64,000 nucleotides of DNA from Hericium rajendrae (GCA_033439255.1 CM065888.1:1302001-1366000), one strand, 5' to 3'. Shown: positions 23,583 to 36,560, counted from the first letter of the stretch. The notes: generated from the letters alone by a model not told the origin. A program made the numbers and translations.

Positions 23583-26500
23583 ATGTCTCGTTCCCTAGTT
23601 CCTCCCGACGTATTTCGCGATGGCTCCGGTTTTGGCTTCGACAGGGGTTTGTGGACTGTTTAGTATACCGCTAGTCATGAAACTAACGTGCTTTTCAGGG
23701 CGTTCTATCCCTGAAACTGATCCCATGGTCATTGATCGTGAGTTCCCGCTGTATGGTTGGCTATCTGTCGTTAAACTTCCGGCACAAATCTTCACAGCTA
23801 GATTTGACCAAGGCGCGACCACGGGCGGGCAACAGGTAAGGTACCTCGATCGAGCTCTTTGTGATACTGATGCCTTCAGACCTCGAATTTGTCGAATGCA
23901 TGCGATTCAGATTCGTTCTCAGATCTGTACGCCTCGGCTGCGCAGTCAAGGGTAGATACCCCGGTTCAGATGGATGTTGATGTGTCGCCGGTATGTGTCT
24001 GCTGTTATACCTTGTCGATGGCAATGGCTAATGCTCATCGCCCTGTGAAGCCGACGCCGACTGCTTCTGGCCTAGATCTAGCGAACAGAGTGAAAGGAAT
24101 GTATCGCATTCTGGATCTTTTCTCCGAGCAAGGCAGCGGAGGACTCGGTCAGTGTCGATTACTTTCTGCGACCAGGATTGAATTGCTGATCGGCGGCACA
24201 GTCGCAAAAATTGTGATCGCGCAAGAGTCTCTTCGAGCTTTCGTCAATACAATCAGCCCTAACTCTTATTCTGCGACGACGAAGGTCAACTTTCAAGCAC
24301 TAGATAAGCTGGCATTGAAGCCGATGGGAATCTATGGCAATAAGGAAGAGATTGCGACGTTCTTCATCGAGCTCGGGATCGTGGACCGCGCAACGTTCGT
24401 GTCTGTTCTGAGTATTTGCCTATTTTTCCTCACTTCTGCCTTGAAGGGCCGAACTACTTTGCAAGCCACATGATACTGCCGAAGTTGATGAGCCTGTCCT
24501 AAGATCGGGCTTGTACATCGTTCGGTCAGCGGAGATACCGCAGTTACAAGAGCAGGTCTTTGTGGTGTTCTGGCCTGAAGATACGACGTGGAACGATTCT
24601 GCTGCTTCGTCTGTGCGCCGTAATCGTGTCACATTTATGAGGTCAGTGTTCATCCTTGTTCATTACACCGTGACAGTCATCATTCTTACGGCTCTGCAGA
24701 TATTTGACGAAGGTGGCCGATCAAGTTTCGGCTCTCATCTCGCCGAGCCATGCTTCGCGCTTTGTATGGAATGAAGACAACCACGATGATCCCGTAGATG
24801 CCATCGAGGACGAAGACATGGATGTCTACGAGGAGTCGGGTCGATTGTTTACATATCAGGTTGCAAAGACGAACGAGCAGGAGGAGAGTGTGACCGCCCG
24901 CCCAGGATTTGCGGTATGTGGTTACTACTGATTATACCTAGTCCAGTTTTTACGAATCATCACCAGATAACATCTACACTGATTCGCGCAAATCAGCCGC
25001 CCGACTCTCCGGTTGATCCTTCCGTGCCCATGGCGCAACTGCTTCCTGGAGAAACGGTACAGGGCTTGATGACCTCAACCTTCATTCCCGCAAAGAAAAA
25101 GAAAAAGCCTCTGCCCAGTTCGATGCAGAATGAGATGCAAATCCGGCATCTGATGTGAGTAGACTGACTGGACTTCAGTGAGCTCACGCTGAATATTTGG
25201 ATTGTAGCGAGGCAAATGCTATCGGTCTTGCCGAAGACCTGACTAGCGATGCCCTGGATATCTTAGCCAAGCTTGGCCTGAAGCCAAGATTCCCTCAAGC
25301 GTGCAAGGCCTGGATTGAAGGCAAGGGTGAAGTTATTCGAGTCGTCAAAGACCGAGGAATAGCGAAAAATATGGAACTCAGCGAGCAACTGGATTTGACG
25401 TTGCCGCAACTGAAGGCTGACGTGCGCGATGCTGTCGTTGCCAAAGTGACCCGCCTATACCCGTATGTTGCCTTATTGCCTCTAAAAACCATCCAGTCCG
25501 AGCTATATTGTCATTCTTTCAGGTTCTTCGCCCCAGAGGAACAGGAGCCGCCTGAAGATCCGTCACAAGTTGAACCTGGAAGCGAGGGATCAAAAGGTGA
25601 GCTCACAGTTGGAGCCTATAGAACAATCCAATCATCTAAAACTGTATTGCAGAGCGACTAGAAAATTTGGCCTCACTCTATCCTAGAATGACGGGTGCCT
25701 TGGACAAGGCCATTCGCGACGTGAAATTGGAAACCATCAAAGCTCATAAGTACATAGTTCGGAAGACCCGTTTACTTGTCTGCTGGCTACACTCTCAAAG
25801 GGATCGGGACGCTAGCGCTGCCAGGTCTCGGCTTTTCACTTCCATCTTGGATGCTAAAGACAACCGCGCGGTTCGCAAAATTCTTGAAGACTTCACTTCA
25901 GAAAAAGAGCAAGCGACAGATTCGAAATCGAGCTTCTGGTCAAGCTTGAATCCATTTAGTTCCAAAGAGAGTCATTCATCGTCGTATGCTGAATCTCTGC
26001 TGAAGGAAGCTGAACGCATCACATCAGAGAAGACCGACTCGGAGTTCCTTGCGCGCTTGGATGCCTTTACATTTGGGCTTGACGACAAAGGCCTGCTGTC
26101 CAAGATCAACGAGACGAAAGGCCTAGCGCAAGAAGCACTACGAAAGTCTATTGCGCATGTGCTCAAAACTCTGCCTCATACCATCCTTGCGATTCAGCAG
26201 GATGACTGCAGAAGACAGATCGAGATGGAGTTGGCTAGCGAGCAGCAGAGGGCCATCGATGAAGCACGGCTAGAGTTCATTCGCACGGTGAACCAGGTGA
26301 CGCAATCCAGTTATTCTGAGTACGTATATCCCACTTGTCTCTGCATTTATTGTCTAACTTATACGTCCAGTCGCATATTCATCAATCGCATCGAAACTTC
26401 ACGCACATCGTGGGGGACACAAGGCAAGTTCGCCTGATGGGTTGGCGATTTAACTAGGCTAATACGGCGATATAGATTACTACAGGATGGTCGGGTCTCG

Positions 26501-29500
26501 CGAGTCGACCCTGGATGCGGCCGTTGAATTCGCGGTATATCAGCTACAACTCACCACGGAGCATCGACACAACCTCCAGCTTGACCCGACGTTCATCCCG
26601 ACGCCTACCATAAATCAATATAACAAATATGCTTTCCGTCTGCCGCTTTCCTACCGAATTAGGTGCGCGAGTCCTTTGGCTGGCTGCTTTCCGAGTGATT
26701 GATCTTGTTGTTAGGCTCGCACAACTCCTGGAAAATGATAGAATGCTTCTGATCCTGGATGACGGGTCTGGCAAAATTTCGGTTTACCTGGAGAGCTTGG
26801 CAACACTCGACGGTGCTATTGGACGACAGAAGGTAAAAAAGACACTTCACCAAGAAAAGATTGGCAGGGACTTCTCCTTTGCCTTCGACGAAACAAAGCG
26901 AATGCTTGCCGTCTGCTCGTCGAGCCAGGTGATCGAATTCTGTCTATCCCCGCAACAAAATCTGAAACTAATGCATGTTCACAGCTATGCCTGTATATCT
27001 ATGTCTTCGACGCTGCGTTCACATCTCTCAGTGGCCTCGGCACTGTTCTGAACCTTGTCACTTGGTTCATTCCTGGAACCGCGATCTTGCATGCCTGTTT
27101 CGTATCAGGCGAGGAAGAAATCTTATTGATCGACTCTATGGGTCAGGCGAGGATCTTTTCGCTGATTACAGAACAATTCAGGTTAGATCTGTAAAGTTCA
27201 CATGTATGAGCTGCCACTGAGCTAACGTTTTTCTTAGGCCCGCCTTCGTTCAGTTAGACTCGCTGCCACAAAGTGCATGGTCGTCTCCAGACGGATCGTG
27301 TCTCCTGATTTCTTACCAGGAGGACGCGAGGACGAACTTCGTTGCCTACCATTGGAGTACCTTCGGATCTACAAATGGAATCCCTCTTCTCCTTCCAGAT
27401 CTGGCCGGTAGCCCGACGGTGCTTTCGTCCATAGGGAATCGTAACTCCATTCACCTCATGTCCATCGATATGCCAACCCATTGTTGTCGCTCGACCGTCC
27501 TGGACATCAAGAGAAAGGTGACGGAGTTTATGTTCCGAGAGAAGGGAACAAAGCAGGCAACCAGCAGTGATGATGCGCAGACAAAGCACAACTGCCTAAT
27601 TGACTGCTTCCGTGATCTGTGGACTCGCTTCCCGGTTGTCCCGGCCATTAGACGGCGCACAATTACCTCGTCAAGTACCAGGGTTTCGAAACAGCTAAAG
27701 TTCGTCACAGAAAGCGACCACCACCGTTTCTCCCCTTACTTCAATGACATGATTCAAGCCTTCGAGAAGTTGACAAGGAAGCCGACGGCCAGCGAATTGA
27801 GGAACATTTCTGTTTCTGGATCTACGCTGACATCCTTCGAGAACGAAGTCCGGCCGGACGTAGAATGGGACGTATCACGCATCTGCCTCGGGGAATGGCT
27901 GGCCGATTTCCTCTGCCTCATTCCTATTCAGATCGCTGTCTGTCGCGAGAATCGGTTCATTCCACTGAAGGATGGGGTTTTCTCTCCGGAGCTCGAGAGA
28001 AGTCTTTTGGGTGCGGAGGTCACACGTATCGTGGACAACCTCTCTTTGGGGTGGTACGAGTCCTTGCTGCAATCATACATGGTGTCGAAGGTACGCAGAT
28101 CCAAATCTATGTCATTACTCTGAGTAACAATTGTACTTGCAGCCCGTGAAAGTCGTCTCCTCAATGGGGGAACAGTCAGTCGGCAAGAGCTACGCCTTGA
28201 ACCATCTTGTTGACACGTCATTCGCTGGAAGTGCGATGAGAACGACAGGTATGTCAATAACTGGCGGCAGCAGATGTCTTATGTGCTCATTGCTATATGC
28301 AGAGGGAGTATGGATGTCGATCACACCTACCGATGACGCCATTGTGGTCGCGCTCGACTTCGAGGGTTTGTCTTTTGCCCCGAAAATTGGACGCTTAGGT
28401 GTATCTTCTGAAACGTCTGTTCTCTTAGGTGTCCACAGTATCGAGCGCTCAACGCAAGAAGACACTCTACTCGTTCTCTTTAACACTGCCATATCTAATC
28501 TTGTAAGTGTCTTTCTGCAAACGCTGAAAACAGCTAACACTAGCGACGCCTAGGTTCTTTTCCGCAACAACTTTGCCCTCAGTCGTGATTTGACCAGCCT
28601 TTTCCACTCGTTCCAATCGAGTTCTACCGTTCTTGATCCGGCAGCCAATCCTTCTCTGTTCCAATCTACGCTGGTCATCATTATCAAGGCAGGAAACCAA
28701 GCTCATGATGGTTCGATTGTTTGCTGATTTTCCCGACAGGATGTTGTGGATTCCGATAAGCTAGAAGTACAGCGCGAGTGAGGCAATTTTCAATGAGCTC
28801 TTCCACGTACATGTACTCAACGAACCTTAGGTTTGCGCTGAAGTTTCAAAAGATTGTCCAGGATGAACAAGATGCCAACTTCATCTCACGTCTACATGCT
28901 GGGAATCTCAACATCATCCCATGGCCAGTAATCGAATCACCCGAATTTTACAAACTCTTTCAAGTACTGAAGAAGCGCCTGGATCAACAAGTCACGAAGC
29001 ATCGGACGGCGGGTGAATTCCTGTTCACGCTGAAGACACTCATGGCGAAGTTGAAGGTCGGTTGCTTGCTCACCGCTCACTCCTTGATCTGAATATGATG
29101 TGTTCCGTTCAGGCAAATGATTGGGGTGCTCTCTCTCGTGCGTAATTCATTTGTGCCACCCGGCATCATCTCCGACGCTTCCATCTCCAGAGACCTTGGT
29201 CGCCCACAGAGCGCAGGCTTTGTTGGCGGTTTTACCGATGGCACTGAAGACCGGGTGCTCAGAGGTGGATCCTGACGTTGAACCCTTGAAGGTGACTTTG
29301 ACGTCATCTATATTGCGACGCAGCTCATTCTTCACACCTTGACTCATTAGAACTTCGATACAGATCTTCCCATTGACGATCTGACTGACTCAAATTCTCA
29401 TTTCTATCTTGCAGGACCTGCTATAAATGCGGATGTCATTGGTCTTGCACAAGCGCTCCATGTCTTGCGTGTAGGCTGGGAGCAATTCGGTCAGCGTCAG

Positions 29501-32500
29501 CAACTCCCCGACGTCGAATGGGTTGCAGGGCTGTCCCTTCACCTCGAACGCCTGGTAGAGCTTCGGGTCTCACACGTGCGCCAATGGATTGATTCCAACC
29601 TCTTGCGATTCCAAGCAAATCACGCAAGTATCGAGGAGCTCCGAAGAATTTTTGACAGCGCTACGGTAGAACTACGCTCAAACGTGCAGCTTTGCAAAAT
29701 CCAATGCGCTAGCTGCCAGCTCCTCTGCGTCCAAAGTCGGTCCCACGAGGGACCTCATGACTGCATGACGGGGTCGCATAGCTGCATCCATGACTGCGGC
29801 TTTTGTTTAGAGGCATCTGGGGAACAGAAACCTTGCGGGATGCCGTAAGTTTATTGGTGATCTTGATAAACTACCGCCTCAGCTCATGTTCGCATTCATT
29901 GAATTCAGGGCTGGTCATTCAAGCAAAGCCAGGCACATGTCAGTCATGCTTCTATCTCTGTGTCTCCCGCGGACTGACAGTCATAAGATGTGCGGTGAAC
30001 GCTCACCTTTGTGGCGAACCTTGCAAGCTTCAGGGAAAGCAAGGCTGCTTGGAAGGATGTGCAAAGGTACGTTTGGATTGTAGCAGGCACTTATTCCCTG
30101 CTAATCATTGACAGGTTGCGGGTCACGACGACGAGGACCATTGCTGCGCTGCGTCGGTCCACATGTGCGGCGAGGTTTGTCCAATCTGCTCTCTCGCCGT
30201 TGACAAGGCTACTCGTATCTCATTGGCTTTTCTTAGCCCTGCGATCTCCATGTGAAAATGTCCAATGGCCGCATGTTCTCGTGTGGAGGGACCTGCCGTA
30301 TCGCGAGGCAAGTATGAGAGGCTTCCCTTTCAAACCTAAACTAATCCTAAATTCCACCAGCAATGAACATCACACGCAGCATGCATGCGATAATCGACTA
30401 TGTCCTATGACGTGTCAGCTCTGCAAAAGACTTTGCAGTGCTGCTCATCTCCACGGTCTTGAAGACGGAGCTCAGCATCTTTGCGGGTGCGTCATGATCA
30501 AAGTATAAAAGTCACTCGTCCGAGTGTCCTGATTATTCTATCTCAGGGAGGAACATTCGTGTGCATCTCTATGCCAGGTCCCGGGGGTCTGCGAAATAGA
30601 TACAGCGCCGCAATCGATAGAAGCGACGTTTACCGGAAGACATGAGACCTTCCAATACACGAAGGTACAGTATCTGTTTGCATAATACAATCGTTCCACG
30701 TCCTCTAATCGCATCGCATCACTATCATTAGTATACGCAAGGTTTGTGCGCATCGGCCGCTACCGAATGCTAGACTTTTCATGCTGTTTGAACAGTTGCA
30801 AAGCGCATTAAATGCGTGAAGGTCATTCCCGCAGGAAAGCTTGAGCACCCCGGACAACACTCCCACAGCATGGATAAAAACGCGTTCCATTTCTGCAAGG
30901 AGCGGTGAGCCTCGTTTATCGCCCGTTAGAAGCTGTCCAACTCACACTGGACACACGTTTAGATGCAAAAGCTGCGGGTATTATTGCACGCTTCCGCTAG
31001 GTGATTCGCTTTTGCCGCGTCTCCCTTGCAGCCATGCTTACTCGTTCTACAGGTCACCCGCAGCAAGAACATGAGACCCGCCATGGGTCGATGTCCCAAA
31101 CCCGATGGGCTATCGACGGTCCGGATGGCACGGCACTGGAGTTGGAAGGACACAAGTTTTCAGCTGGCGATGAGGGGGCGCCGATGATGTGCAACCTTGT
31201 TTGCCTTTCGTTGGGAAGGCATGTGCATTTCGATTATTGCCGTGCAGAGAATGCTGCACGCTGCGTGGCGGCCGATGTGAAACACATGTCGGTGCGGATG
31301 GCTCCGAGTCCTGAGAAAGCGAAGGATTGCATTACGCACAAACTCTACTGGCAGCGAATGGGTGCGCAACTCGTATCATCGTGTGCTACTTGCTACAGGA
31401 GCGCTGACTTCTTGTTCGGAAAATCAGGATTCAAAGGTTCGTGTGACACTGAATCGTTTTTGTTCTCTTCCAAATGTTTCTCTCTAGATCCATACTCCCG
31501 TGATGACCAGGCTAATTTTGCGAAGTGGTACGTCCTTTCTGTTAGTCTTCATGCAGCTCGAACTGACAGCTACATTTAATTCAAGCGACTCCATGTGTTC
31601 AGGTGCGTCATGATCATCGTCCCATAGGCCATTGGCGGCCATCTCATGACCAAACCGCTAGGACCGGAACACAATGCCACTGCCACTGCTCCCGCTCAGC
31701 CGTCTGACTGTGTTCTACCGATGTTCCATCAACCACGGGCTGCCAACGCTGCAGTCACCGGGCTAGGCTATATATCCAATGACGGGCACCAATTCGCCTG
31801 TAGAAACCCCGTAGTTATGCAGCAAGCATTCCACGTGTACGTCTTTCTACCTTTCTCCGAGATCCAACTATAACTGACTGTGATCGAATTGCATTTTCAT
31901 TCCGAAGAATTTTCGCTATAGATAGGTGCATCTGTCTCGTTTCATCTTTACGTTTTGCGATACTTAATAGCGGTTGTTGTAGATCCGGCTCTATGAGCTA
32001 CCAGGACAGGCTCCCACTGCCAAATGCCCCCGCTACGAATACAATCGCCCAATACTCGAACAACAGACTGGGTGCCGTGTACTCTGCCTTATACAGCTTC
32101 TGGTCCGCTCGTCACACTGCAACTGCCGGACAGCAAGCTGGGGTGGCTCGACAGGATGCATACAGCGTTGTGATGTTCGACAGCTCGACTTCAATCGCAA
32201 CGGCCAGCAACTTCATCTCAACGCCTGACGAGCTACTGGCCACTGTCTTGCCGTACAGATCATATGGTGGGACGAACTTCACCGCTGCCCTTGATGTAGC
32301 CAGAGGCCTGATGGAGCAGCACTGGAACACGCAAAGGTTTGCGTCCCATAGAAATGCATCTAGAGCGGGCAAAGACTGAATAACGTGTCAGAACTCCGGT
32401 CCTGATTTTCCTGTCCGACGGCATATGCAATGTGGCCGATGAGACCGTCCAAGGCATCTGCCGCTCAGCCGTTCGTCTAGGGTAAGTATCCGTGAATCCC

Positions 32501-32848
32501 CATCCCTGCATTCGTGTCTGAGAAACATGATTCGCATGTCGAACCATTACAGCAAGCCGCTTTCGCTGCATGCAGTCTCCTTTGGTGAAGACTCTACCTC
32601 GTCGTCTCTTCGGAGAATGGCCCAGATTGCACGAGAGGTCCAGGATAATGCCCCACAGGATCCTCTTCTACCAGCTGCTGCGACGGTCGCGTCATCTTAC
32701 TCCGAGGCTCTTGATACCGTGAGTGCCTTTGAGGACTCCCAGCTATAGATACTTATCGTATTGTCGTGCACACTAGGTTCGACTGGCAGAGACGTTCTTG
32801 GGAATAGCGGAGTCGCTTCGGAAGCCGAGAGGGTCCCTGTTGCGTTGA
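23583..32848 (+). CDS. Giant VLIG/GBP-like GTPase with zinc region and VWA domain (copy B)
   Basis: The start ATG at 23583 (MSRSLVPPDVFRDG) resembles the start of copy A; the stop at 32846-32848 follows KPRGSLLR. Domains along the DNA: an acidic N-terminus; a conserved region with VKGMYRILDLFSEQGSGGLG (24.1 kb) and KPMGIYGNKEEIATFF; helical/coiled coil (25.2-26.3 kb); a propeller-like part (26.5-27.4 kb); the block GAEVTRIVDNLSLGWYESLL; a G domain with GEQSVGKS (28167-28190), AMRTTEGVW, DFEGVHSIERSTQEDTLL and IIIKDVVDSDK; a helical linker (28.8-29.6 kb); a Cys/His-rich region (CASCQLLCVQSRSHEGPHDC, CNLVCLSLGRHVHFDYC; 29.7-31.4 kb); and a VWA domain (31.9-32.85 kb) with DRSGSM, GGTNF and FLSDG. 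The MIDAS arginine codon is split by an intron, as in copy A. Every compared segment is in frame, so it looks functional. It lies upstream of, and on the same strand as, the RBR ligase gene. Confidence 0.84.
28167..28190 (+). other. P-loop (G1) of copy B
   Basis: Encodes GEQSVGKS, a canonical GxxxxGKS Walker A motif. The same eight residues are encoded in copy A at 17415-17438 (-) and copy C at 41143-41166 (-), so all three GTPase domains keep the nucleotide-binding loop. Confidence 0.92.
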
Positions 32849-33729
32849 GGCTTCATTCGGCAACATTCATGACTGACGATGTCCAAAGCATCTTGAGATA
32901 TTGAAACTTATCTTGTAAATTCTGCCCTCACCTTCTGGTGTATCTATCTCAGATCAAGCGTGTTTCTTCTGTATGACTCAGAATTCCGAACAAAGTGATA
33001 TACAAGGCAAGCGAGTCTGCTGCGCGTCTGACAGTATCTCCCTCCAGACCCTTACTTCTTCAACATGTTCAAGTGTCCATCCACACGGTGTCCATGCACC
33101 GCGGACACATCGGTGGAAAACTTGGTCGGGACGTAGTTGACATCATGATGAGAACTACCGGAGGCGCCGTACGGTCACACTGCGGTGCTTGACGCGAACC
33201 CACGACCGTCTCCGTCACAGACCAAGTTGTAACACAGGTCACATACCTCTTGTTTATGTATGGTCGGCATGATAGAGTACCTGAAACTGAAAAAATACCT
33301 CCTGTATATCAGTGCAGGCCAATTGCGCAGGCGAAGAGCCGCTTTCTGCGGGATCTGGCAGCAGAAATTCAACATAAGTGACACAGTAGTCACAGTGACT
33401 CGGGTGACATCACTGGGGCCGTCTGCGCATCGCCGTGTCCACCGTGACTTCACAGTTCGCTCGCGATCGCTTTGCTGGACGATAGGAACGCTTGAATACA
33501 AGGTTTGTGACTTGGCTTATCTGTGTCTCGTAGTGCGCAACAGTCGCGACCACGAGGCGACGAGGATCCTTCGGAGAAGGGGAGTCGAGCTGCGAATGGA
33601 AGAGTGCGTGCCCCACGTTCCAAGCCCTTTGTCTCTTCGTCTATGTGACCAAGTCTTATCTTTCCGTCTCGAGAAACATTTCTTGACCTACGAAGCAATT
33701 CTCGCAAGCTCTACGGTCTGGAATTCGGC
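32849..33729. other. Intergenic region upstream of the RBR gene
   Basis: About 880 bp between the stop of copy B and the RBR start. No recognisable gene or repeat was found. It should contain the 3' UTR of copy B and the RBR promoter. Confidence 0.55.
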
Positions 33730-36262
33730 ATGGTGGCTGTCATACCTACCGCTAGCGCACAAACCAGCGCCATGAGTGACACTTTGGTGCGAGAGGCGGT
33801 CAAGGGCTCAGAGAAGATTGTGTCCTTTGCTGGGACGAGCCAGTATGGTCTTCAAGGGTTAGGAACATCTGCGTGCGGGCTGGCTGCGTTGAACTTTGCC
33901 CGGATCGTCTTTGCGAAGGCGCAGGAGGGTATCCAAGGGGAAGAATTGCTGCGGACAATCTTGACGAAAGAAACCGCGGAGGTGTGTACCGTTTTCTCGC
34001 ATCATATCGTCGGATATTCATGCTTTCGTGGCGCATATCAGGAGATTGTAGCCATCTGCTCAGCCTGGTCCGACAATCTTCATCTTGAAGTCGACGATGT
34101 TTGTCGGATCCCTTTGTTTGACAAGACGCTGAAGCACCGAGGGACCAAGTATGGTCGCCCTGATCTTGCCCAGTTCCATCGTCTTCTTGGGTATGTTGAA
34201 GGAGTCTTCCTCCACCAATACTCCTCTGATTGATGCTGTAATACATCAGGGATCTGAAGGCTATTCGCGGTCCCGTGGTGCTTGTTATCACTCGCCCACC
34301 AGAAATTATCGCATGCCTGAAGATCCCCACAGTCAACAACAACGATGTCTTCGTCATATTCGACTCGCACCCCAGACCCGAATACCCTAAAGGCGCAGGC
34401 TTCATCGTCAGTATGTCGATCGACACAGCGGCCGCACGCCTCGTCAAGCTCCTACCGGTCATTGACTTCCCGGATCGAGACTTGCAGTGGCAGGCCCAGC
34501 TCTTGGCGAACTATTCCGGCCACGTCTTTGTCCCCAGCGGCCTCATCCTGAACGCCACTAGCATGACGAGGATCGTCATGGAATCGAGCCTTGCCTTGCT
34601 GTCCACGCGCGCGCAGGTCGCCGAACTTACCTTCCAGCACTCGAATTTGATCAGTGAGAATAAGCGCTTGGAGGAGGAAATCGAGCAGATGGAACAGCGG
34701 CACCGCCAGGAGCGCGAGCGTCTGCTCCGCTCCGCCTCGCGCCTCAATGCCTCGATCTCGTCTTCCCGGGCCCCAGAACCAGTTGCAGGACCATTGTCCT
34801 TCGGTCGTCCATCAGCCTCTAATCCATCATCGCGCCCGACGCACAGCCATCCATTAGCGTCAAGAGCCCCGACGTCTTCCGATGAGGACTTCGACTTTGC
34901 TGCCCGCCTGCAGTCCGATTTCGTCCAAGCGGAGGAGCATACGGACAAGAAGGTACTCGAGCAGCAGCGCCGCTACGACGAAGAACGCGCGCGCCTCGAA
35001 ACGCAGCGCCTCGAGCTCGCCGGGAGCATAGCACCAGTTCCGGGACCTTCGTCCTCCGCCCGTCCATCAGCCTCCAACCCGTCATCGCGCCCAACGCACC
35101 ACCATCCCTCGTCCTCACGAGTCCCTCCGTCATCCGACGACGACTTCGGCGTCGCTGCGCGCCTGCACGCGGAATGGGTGCAGGCAGAGGAGCAGACGTA
35201 CCAGAGGGTGCTCGAGCAGCAGCGCCGCTACGACGAGGAGCACGCGCGCCTCGCGGCGCAGCGGCTCGAGCTCGCCGGGCGCGTGCAGCGGCGCTTCGAC
35301 TGCGGCGTCTGCTTCGAGGAGTTCCCCGAGGACTCCGTGGCGCGCCTCGAGCCGTGCGGGCACGAGTTCTGCAGGGGCTGCGTGCGCGACTATGTGAAGG
35401 CGAAGATCGAGGAGCATCGCTTCCCCGTGCTGTGCCCGATTTGTGCGGTGGGCAAGGGCAAGACCGAGCCTGGAGGTGAGCACGTTCAGGGAGTGGTCGG
35501 TCGATGCGGATGCTGATAGTACGGCGTGCAGTTGTCACCGGCACCTTGGTCATGGAGATTGGGATTACGGAGGAGCAGCACAAGGTCTGGACCGAGATGG
35601 AGCTGAGCGCGTTCTCGGTCATGATTCACTGCCGCAAGTGGGTATCTGCTACGGGGCTGTCACATCGGAAGCCATCGGTCTGACTATGTCCTTGGCAGAT
35701 GCAAGAACTCGATGTTCGTCGATAAGCAAGACCTAGAGGATACCAATACGCTTGTTTGCCCGTTGCGCCCGTGCCGGTACATATGGTGCAAGAATTGCCA
35801 GCAGGAGATCACGATCGGGGGTCCTCAGCACTCGTGCGACGGGTCGTCGGAGTTGGACCACCTCATGAGGGAGCGAGGCTGGAAATACTGCCCGAGTAAG
35901 TCTATCTGTCATTCTTCCAGACAAAAGCCCAATATTTGGCCAGGCTGCCGGACGCCGATCCAGAAGGCATCGGGCTGCAATCATATGACGGTGCGTCGCT
36001 ATCCTGTAATTACTTACATCGCATCGCTCGCTGATGCGGGCTTCTCGTATAGTGCATGTCGTCAGGCTGTAACACGTTCGTACTGTATCCGGCGAATCTG
36101 CGTCTTTCGTGACTGATCTCTGTCTGCAGGCACTTCTGCTACATCTGCGGCCAGAAGATCGTCCAGTCTGCCATGCGAAACCAGATTCAAACCGCCGTGG
36201 GCACCCATTACCGTGCTTGTCGTCTTTTTGAAGATGTTCCCGATAGAGCTGTGGCACCGTAA
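33730..36262 (+). CDS. RBR-type E3 ubiquitin ligase with N-terminal cysteine-protease-like domain
   Basis: The C-terminal half is a RING-IBR-RING ligase. RING1 has CGVCFEEF and CGHEFCRGC (from about 35,300). The IBR has CRYIWCKNCQQEI, and RING2 has WKYCPSCRTPIQKASGCNHM followed by TC. The Cys after HMT is the expected catalytic thioester cysteine, completed across an intron to CMSSGCNTHFCYICG. The stop is at 36260-36262. The N-terminal half has GLGTSACGLAALNFARIVF (Cys49 from ATG 33730) and, later, VFVIFDSHPRPEYPKGAGF. A Cys in a helix-start CGLA motif plus a D-x-H motif is the layout of papain-like deubiquitinases (inference). A coiled-coil middle part (ENKRLEEEIEQMEQRH) carries an 85-residue duplication. 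A second ATG at 33772 is an alternative start. It sits between giant GTPases B and C. Confidence 0.88.
34785..35290 (+). repeat. Intragenic 85-codon tandem duplication in the RBR gene
   Basis: Two consecutive units start near 34,785 and 35,040 (period about 255 bp, frame kept). Each encodes RPSASNPSSRPTH, a DxDF-x-x-AARL motif, QAEE, and VLEQQRRYDEE-xARL-xxQRLELAG. The AARL core fits a D-x-x-[FV]-A-x-x-L pattern as in ubiquitin-binding MIU helices (inference). The second unit runs straight into RING1. Confidence 0.85.
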
Positions 36263-36560
36263 ACCGCGTTGTGAATGCTATACCTTTGGGCCGGTCTCGT
36301 AACGGACTGGATTCGTAAGGACCTTAGTTTCTAGTCAAACTTCAGTTTTCACCATAATGTTTGCTTCGATCGAGTTGTGTGAAGGCCTTACCATTGTCTC
36401 TAGCTGGCGGCCGGAGTCCGTGCTTTCGGACATGTATATAGAACTGAAGCAACTTTCCAACAAGGATATGATTGTACAATGGTTGTGCGTAGAACAGACG
36501 AGAGCAGACTGTACGATGGGACTGAAGAGACGTTGCAATCTCTGCTTAAGCTAGAACAGC

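Noticed and set aside
34819-35622. 267-codon minus-strand frame within the RBR gene
   Set aside because: It is antisense to conserved RBR and coiled-coil coding sequence and is Arg/Ala/Pro-rich, as expected from GC-rich shadow frames.
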